Part shown: positions 57,685-64,000 of the stretch, in pieces
Position numbering within the stretch: the first letter of the stretch is position 1
Layout of the letters: every line of letters begins with the position of its first letter
NCBI RefSeq assembly: GCF_000147675.1
Contig: NZ_ADGQ01000035.1
Span: forward strand, 36,782 to 100,781
DNA length: 64,000 nucleotides
Source of the DNA: Peptostreptococcus stomatis DSM 17678
Lineage (GTDB): Bacteria > Bacillota > Clostridia > Peptostreptococcales > Peptostreptococcaceae
Reading direction: 5' to 3'
The notes under the pieces: generated by a model
The model's database searches: none
Seen by the model: only the letters and a program-made list of their open reading frames with translations
What the model was told of the DNA's origin: nothing
Made by a program: the position numbers and the translations under genes

Positions 57685-59166
57685 ATGATATTAAAAGTTA
57701 TAGCTTTAATAATTTTATTGTCCTATCTAATTGGGATAATAATTTCAATGGAGATACTTTTGGATAATAGGGACCCATCAAAGACCCTCTTGTGGCTCTT
57801 GATGTTTATGATTTTTCCAGGAGTAGGTATAGTATTTTATGTATTTTCTGGTAGGAATATCAGAAAACAAAAACTATTCAAGGCCAAGGCCCAGTCTAGT
57901 AAGCTGAGTCACAGGCAGCTACTATACAGTATGGAAGCCCTAAAGAATATAGTTAAAAACCAGCAGAAGATGTTGGAAGACGGGGTTCTGATGGGGGATG
58001 ATGTCAGCCCTATCAAGGAGAGGGTAGTCAGGCTTCTTTTTAAGATAGGCCAGTTTCCATATACTACCAACAATGAACTGGAAATATATAAGGATGGACA
58101 CGAGAAGTTTGCTAGCCTAATCAGGGATATGAAGGAAGCCAAGGACCATATCCACCTGGAGTACTTTATAGTCAAGGACAGCCAGATAGCCAGGGAAATA
58201 CAGGCCATCCTCATAGAAAAGGCAAAAAGTGGGGTTGAGGTCAGGCTCTTGTATGACGACTTTGCCTGCTGGAGACTCAAGATAAGAGGGGCCTTCCTAA
58301 AAGAACTAAAAGAGGCCGGGGTCAAGTGTGCAGCCTTCCTGCCGACCAAGTTTCCAATTTTTGGTGGCCAGCTAAACTACAGGAACCACAGGAAGATTGC
58401 AGTGATTGACGGTAAGATAAGCTATACGGGTGGCCTCAATATAGGCGACGAATATATGGGCAAGTTCAAGAAGTTTGGTTACTGGAGGGACAGCCATATC
58501 AGGATAAGGGGGATAGCAACCCACATGCTCCAACTCATCTTTATAATTGACTGGTATCTGACGACCAAGGAGCTATTAAATGATGAAAAGTATATGCCTA
58601 AGATGGAAATTATAGGAGATACGGCCATCCAGGTAGTTGGTACAGGACCTGACAGCAAGTGGGAAGACATCCATTATGCCTTTTTTGCAGCCATCAGCCA
58701 GGCCAAGAAGAGGGTATATATCGAGACCCCATACTTTATACCGGATGAGAGCCTCCTAAAGGCCATAAAGACAGCGGCCCTAAGTGGTGTAGACGTCAGG
58801 ATTATCTTCCCCCAGAAGATAGACCACTACCTGGTAAATGTGGCATCCTACTCCTACCTTGAAGAGATAATGAAGGCAGGTGGCAAGGTCTACCTATACC
58901 AGAAGGGCTTTATCCATTCCAAGGTATTCTTGGTAGATGATGACCTGGCATCTATAGGGTCTTCCAACATGGATTTAAGGAGTTTCATGCTCAACTTTGA
59001 GGTCAATGCCTTTATCTATGACAGGGACTATGTAAACAAGATTGCGGACCAGTTTTATGCTGACCAGGAAGATTCCATCCAACTTTTGGAGGAAGACTAT
59101 AGGCTCAGAAATATGTGGGTGAGGCTAGCAGAGTCAATATCAAGGCTCTTCTCACCACTACTTTAA
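57685..59166 (+). CDS. cls: Cardiolipin synthase
   Basis: Membrane phospholipase-D-family enzyme that joins two phosphatidylglycerols into cardiolipin. Residues ~1-22 and ~33-52 are membrane helices with the usual NRDPSKTLLWLLMF between. The two HKD motifs are HRKIAVIDGKISYTGGLNIG (~236-255) and HSKVFLVDDDLASIGSSNMD (~412-431). Length 493 aa is typical. The ATG at 57685 follows GGTAGGAGG. No clear terminator separates it from groES, which has its own promoter. Confidence 0.93.
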   Translation: MILKVIALIILLSYLIGIIISMEILLDNRDPSKTLLWLLMFMIFPGVGIVFYVFSGRNIRKQKLFKAKAQSSKLSHRQLLYSMEALKNIVKNQQKMLEDGVLMGDDVSPIKERVVRLLFKIGQFPYTTNNELEIYKDGHEKFASLIRDMKEAKDHIHLEYFIVKDSQIAREIQAILIEKAKSGVEVRLLYDDFACWRLKIRGAFLKELKEAGVKCAAFLPTKFPIFGGQLNYRNHRKIAVIDGKISYTGGLNIGDEYMGKFKKFGYWRDSHIRIRGIATHMLQLIFIIDWYLTTKELLNDEKYMPKMEIIGDTAIQVVGTGPDSKWEDIHYAFFAAISQAKKRVYIETPYFIPDESLLKAIKTAALSGVDVRIIFPQKIDHYLVNVASYSYLEEIMKAGGKVYLYQKGFIHSKVFLVDDDLASIGSSNMDLRSFMLNFEVNAFIYDRDYVNKIADQFYADQEDSIQLLEEDYRLRNMWVRLAESISRLFSPLL

Positions 59167-59193
59167 CTTAAGCTTTTTTTAAGAATAAAGATA

Positions 59194-59227
59194 TATACTA
59201 TTAGCAGTCGTATATAACGAGTGCTAA
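59194..59227 (+). promoter_or_regulatory. groES promoter -10 and CIRCE element
   Basis: TATACT (59194-59199) is followed by TTAGCAGTC (59201-59209), nine bases and GAGTGCTAA (59219-59227). This is the HrcA operator CIRCE (TTAGCACTC-N9-GAGTGCTAA) with one mismatch in the left arm (G for C). HrcA binding here would repress groESL until heat stress. Confidence 0.93.
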
Positions 59228-59530
<303 letters not shown>

Positions 59531-59588
59531 TATCTATTTTGAAATATAGAATTAGATAAAAAAGCTTAAAAAATAAAAAAAGATATAA

Positions 59589-61265
<1,677 letters not shown>

Positions 61266-61298
61266 TCTAAGACAGGTATATAACAGGATAAGACAAGC

Positions 61299-61352
61299 AA
61301 ATGGAGGTGCGTATCCAGACCACAAGTAGGCGGATATGTGACCTCCATTTTT
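61299..61352 (+). terminator. groESL terminator
   Basis: AAATGGAGGT (61299-61308) pairs with ACCTCCATTT (61341-61350); GCGTATCC and GGATATGT extend the stem inward. T tract at 61348-61352. Confidence 0.9.
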
Positions 61353-61408
61353 ATCTTCATACAGGGGTGATAATTAATGAAATTATGCTGATATAGACCC
61401 CTAATTTA

Positions 61409-61417
61409 TGGTATAAT
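61409..61417 (+). promoter_or_regulatory. Extended -10 promoter of guaA
   Basis: TGG-TATAAT with -10 at 61412-61417. The ~100-base leader contains TAGATT/AATCTA and TTTAT/ATAAA pairings but no known riboswitch that I recognise. Confidence 0.55.
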
Positions 61418-61519
61418 AATTATTATAAGAAAATTAAAACGAAAAAATATTTCAATAGGACTTAGATTGTTCGTATATTTATTTGATAAATCTAGTGCCG
61501 GAATAAGAAGGGAGAAAAT

Positions 61520-63055
61520 ATGAAACACGAGATAGTTCTTGTAATTGATTTTGGAGGTCAGTACAACCAGCTAATTGCTAGAAGAGTAAGGGAAAACAAC
61601 GTATATTGTGAAATCCTACCATACACAACTAGCATTGAAAAGATAGAGGAAAAAAATCCCAAGGGTATAATATTCACAGGAGGTCCTAACAGTGCCTACC
61701 TAGAAGATTCACCAAAGATTTCAAGAGAAATATTTGAAATAGGTGTACCAATTCTTGGTATATGCTACGGTGACCAGCTGATGGCCCACCTACTAGGCGG
61801 TAAGGTTCAGAAGGGTGACAACCAGACTAGAGAATACGGAAAGACAGTAATAGAATACGGTCAGTCACCAATATTTAAAGGAATATCAAGCAACCAGGTA
61901 TGGATGAGCCATACAGACTATATACTAGAAGTGCCAGAGGGATTTGATGTAGTAGCAACTACAAAGAACTGTCCAGTGGCAGCTATGCACAATGTAGACA
62001 AGAAGCTATACGGTGTACAGTTCCATCCAGAAGTTGAGCATTCAATCGAAGGTGACAAGATCCTTACAAACTTCCTATACAAGATTTGTCAGGTAAGTGG
62101 AGACTGGACTACTAGCTCATTTATAGATGACAAGGTAGCAGAAATAAAGGCTAAGGTAGGCGACAAGAAGGCCCTATGTGCCCTAAGTGGTGGTGTAGAC
62201 TCATCAGTAGCAGCAGCCTTGATGCATAGGGCTATAGGCGATAATTTGACTTGCGTATTCGTTGACCACGGTCTACTTAGAAAGAACGAGGGTGACGACG
62301 TTGAGAGAATCTTTAGGCAGAAATTTGGCATGAACCTAATCAGGGTAAATGCAGAAGACAGGTTCCTAGGCAAGCTGGCAGGAGTAACAGAGCCAGAAGC
62401 AAAGAGAAAGATTATAGGTGAAGAATTCATCAGGGTATTTGAGGCAGAATCTCAGAAGCTTGGTAAGATGGACTTCTTGGTACAGGGAACAATCTATCCA
62501 GACATAGTAGAATCTGGTAACGGTGAATCTGCAACAATCAAGTCTCACCACAATGTTGGTGGCTTGCCAGAAGATGTAGATTTTCAGGAAATAATAGAAC
62601 CTCTAAGAGAGCTATTCAAGGACGAGGTTAGAAAGATAGGTCTAGAATTAGGCATAGAAGAAAACCTGATATTTAGACACCCATTCCCAGGACCAGGACT
62701 TGGTATCAGGGTAATCGGAGAAGTAACTAAGGAAAAGTGCGATATCCTAAGAGAGGCTGATGCTGTATATATGGACGAGCTAAGAAAGGCTGGTCTATAC
62801 AAGGAAATATGGCAGGCCTTCGCTACACTACCAGACGTAATGACTGTAGGCGTAATGGGTGACGAAAGAACATATGCCCACCTAGTTGGATTGAGGGCTG
62901 TTGCGTCAAGTGACGGTATGACGTCTGATTGGTACAAGATTCCTTATGATGTGTTGGAGAGGATCTCTAATAGGATTATCAATGAGGTAGAAGGGGTTAA
63001 TAGGGTTGTGTATGATATAACTAGTAAGCCTCCTGGTACTATTGAGTGGGAGTAG
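61520..63055 (+). CDS. guaA: GMP synthase (glutamine-hydrolysing)
   Basis: Amidates XMP to GMP, 511 aa. The N-terminal glutamine amidotransferase has the nucleophile in [16 protein letters not shown] (~80-95) and the His-Glu pair in [10 protein letters not shown]. The ATP pyrophosphatase P-loop is [18 protein letters not shown] (~224-241), and the end [18 protein letters not shown] is invariant. It completes the purine route begun by pbuX and xpt. It is preceded by its own promoter; no terminator is evident after it. Confidence 0.98.
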   Translation: MKHEIVLVIDFGGQYNQLIARRVRENNVYCEILPYTTSIEKIEEKNPKGIIFTGGPNSAYLEDSPKISREIFEIGVPILGICYGDQLMAHLLGGKVQKGDNQTREYGKTVIEYGQSPIFKGISSNQVWMSHTDYILEVPEGFDVVATTKNCPVAAMHNVDKKLYGVQFHPEVEHSIEGDKILTNFLYKICQVSGDWTTSSFIDDKVAEIKAKVGDKKALCALSGGVDSSVAAALMHRAIGDNLTCVFVDHGLLRKNEGDDVERIFRQKFGMNLIRVNAEDRFLGKLAGVTEPEAKRKIIGEEFIRVFEAESQKLGKMDFLVQGTIYPDIVESGNGESATIKSHHNVGGLPEDVDFQEIIEPLRELFKDEVRKIGLELGIEENLIFRHPFPGPGLGIRVIGEVTKEKCDILREADAVYMDELRKAGLYKEIWQAFATLPDVMTVGVMGDERTYAHLVGLRAVASSDGMTSDWYKIPYDVLERISNRIINEVEGVNRVVYDITSKPPGTIEWE

Positions 63056-63098
63056 TTAAGTCACTATCTAAAGCCATTGATTTTACTGATTATTCTAA

Positions 63099-63281
63099 GG
63101 TTTCAAGTGGTTAGCTGAAGATGAAAGCCGTGAGGCAAGAATTGCTATCATGGATTCTGATATCGATGTTATCAGCTCAATTTACTCAATGGAAGAAGAT
63201 ATAATGTCAACATTCTACTTTGAGACTGGTACAGTAATACTTTACTCAGCAAAGGGCGAGAACAAGGTTATAGAGCTATAA
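63099..63281 (+). pseudogene. C-terminal gene remnant after guaA
   Basis: A 60-codon open frame without a usable start or ribosome site, ending in TAA at 63279-63281. It reads FKWLAEDESREARIAIMDSD, then IDVISSIYSMEEDIMSTFYF and ETGTVILYSAKGENKVIEL, a plausible folded C-terminus rich in balanced codons, unlike random sequence. A stop at 63096-63098 cuts it off upstream. I do not recognise the family. It may be the tail of a gene lost by deletion at this site. Confidence 0.5.
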
Positions 63282-63349
63282 GCTACATATTATTTAAGCC
63301 TCACTATTTAATGGTGAGATATTTGTTTTTTAGTATCGGAGGTTATATT

Positions 63350-63925
63350 ATGTCGCTAAAAGGTATAATAAAGCAAATTGAACTAGACAAAAGAAATACC
63401 GAATATACAAATAAGAACATACCACCAATACTTCAAGTAGATAAGGAAGCTAGGATTCTAATCGTAGGTCAGGCACCTGGAAAAAAGGTGGAGGAATCAC
63501 TTATTCCATTTAATGATAAATCTGGAGAAACCCTTATTTCTTGGATGGGTATAGATAAAGATACGTTTTATTCTAAAGAAATTGCAATAGTTCCAATGGA
63601 TTTTTACTATCCTGGCAAGGCTAAAACAGGTGATTTGCCACCTAGAAAATTTATTGCTCAGGAATACCATGGACCTATACTTAAGGAACTAAACAACATT
63701 GAACTTACAATTCTTATCGGTAAATATTCTATGGATTACTATCTCAAGGGTAGGACAAAGAAGAATCTTACAGAAACAGTCAGGTGCTTTGATGAGTATT
63801 TACCTAAGTATTTTCCAATCGTTCATCCAAGTCCCTTGAATTTTAGATGGCAGGCAAAGAATCCTTGGTTTGTTCAAGATGTTGTTCCAGTGCTAAAGAA
63901 AACTGTAAAGAAAATATTAAAATAG
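63350..63925 (+). CDS. Uracil-DNA glycosylase superfamily protein
   Basis: A 191-aa protein of the UDG-like fold. Motif 1 is ILIVGQAPGKKVEESLIPFN (~36-55) with the nearby DKSGETLISWMG, and motif 2 is FPIVHPSPLNFRW (~159-171). Only one cysteine is present, so it lacks the 4Fe-4S cluster of family 4 enzymes. Upstream in-frame 63311 is open, but ATG 63350 follows GGAGGT. Codon use is more AAA/ATT/AGA-rich than in most of the window, and it follows a gene remnant, so it may have arrived more recently. Uracil excision is inferred from the fold only. Confidence 0.75.
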   Translation: MSLKGIIKQIELDKRNTEYTNKNIPPILQVDKEARILIVGQAPGKKVEESLIPFNDKSGETLISWMGIDKDTFYSKEIAIVPMDFYYPGKAKTGDLPPRKFIAQEYHGPILKELNNIELTILIGKYSMDYYLKGRTKKNLTETVRCFDEYLPKYFPIVHPSPLNFRWQAKNPWFVQDVVPVLKKTVKKILK

Positions 63926-63946
63926 ATTAAAAGGATAGTATAAATT

Positions 63947-63990
63947 ATCGGGTTGGTTAGAAAAATCCATCTCTAAACTATCGGGTTGGT
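63947..63990 (+). repeat. Direct repeat at the right edge, 33-base period
   Basis: ATCGGGTTGGT occurs at 63947-63957 and 63980-63990, with similar preceding bases (AAATT and AAACT). The window ends ten bases later, so more copies may follow. Confidence 0.7.
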
Positions 63991-64000
63991 GACTATGAAT

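Noticed and set aside
59167-59183. Terminator after cls (CTTAA/TTAAG around T7)
   Set aside because: Short A/T-only stem with the T run in the loop; not convincing.
61418-61519. Riboswitch in the guaA leader
   Set aside because: Only weak short pairings; no purine, ZTP or other conserved core that I recognise.
63947-64000. CRISPR array
   Set aside because: Only two copies of an 11-base word and no cas genes; reported only as an edge repeat.

Overview
The window is a gene-dense, AT-rich stretch of a Gram-positive (Firmicutes-type) chromosome. Almost every gene is on the + strand. Genes are packed into operons with ATGA or few-base overlaps, strong AGGAGG ribosome sites, hairpin-plus-T terminators and sigma-A promoters, many with an extended TGn -10. 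AGG (Arg) and ATA (Ile) codons are very common. FabK instead of FabI, HydE/HydG/HydF, fructose PTS, GroESL with a CIRCE element, AmaP/Asp23 and the phoH-ybeY-dagK-era-recO-glyQS order all fit an anaerobic low-GC coccus or clostridial relative. A Tissierellia/Peptoniphilaceae-like organism is my best guess from gene content, not a proven assignment.

Layout. 1-9583: the anaerobic cobalamin (corrin ring) operon, cobD (partial)-pduX-cbiC-D-E-T-F-G-H-J and a fused cbiK-cbiL. 9584-9909: convergent terminators, then a minus-strand TDT-family transporter. 11167-13964: patatin-like lipase, class II aldolase and hibernation factor. 14111-23419: phoH, ybeY, a DagK-PAP2 fusion, era, mgtE, recO, a DUF4342 protein and glyQS. 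23587-24701: a DUF3793-flavodoxin pair behind a consensus promoter carrying two Fur-box-like sites. 24950-28969: a hydrolase, an OPT transporter and an amidase lipoprotein. 29066-32825: fruR-fruK-fruA. 33132-37204: a TM1266-type regulator with hydE, hydG and hydF (no hydrogenase structural gene here). 37400-39111: a DUF1097 membrane protein and an orphan group-3-like sigma factor.

39226-49269 is one fatty-acid synthesis locus: accB-C-D-A, fabT, fabH, acpP, fabK, fabD, fabG, fabF, fabZ. Two FabT-like palindromes flank its promoter, a third FabT-like doublet precedes acpP, and a highly structured gap lies between fabK and fabD. 49397-51588 is a purine salvage unit: a guanine-class riboswitch with an unusual J3/1, a xanthine permease, three palindromic repeats and xpt. 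Then come a lipid kinase, an autoregulated-looking GntR/DUF5808 module, the amaP-DUF2273-asp23 envelope-stress operon, an OGG-type glycosylase, cardiolipin synthase, CIRCE-groESL and guaA. The last kilobase holds a gene remnant and a uracil-DNA-glycosylase-like gene, and ends in a short direct repeat that may continue past the edge.

I see no phage, IS element, tRNA, rRNA or convincing CRISPR array. The window is mainly core metabolism. The most interesting content is regulatory: the FabT operator pair, the Fur-like sites on the flavodoxin operon, the variant purine riboswitch, the fabK-fabD structured element, the repeats ahead of xpt and the orphan sigma factor.
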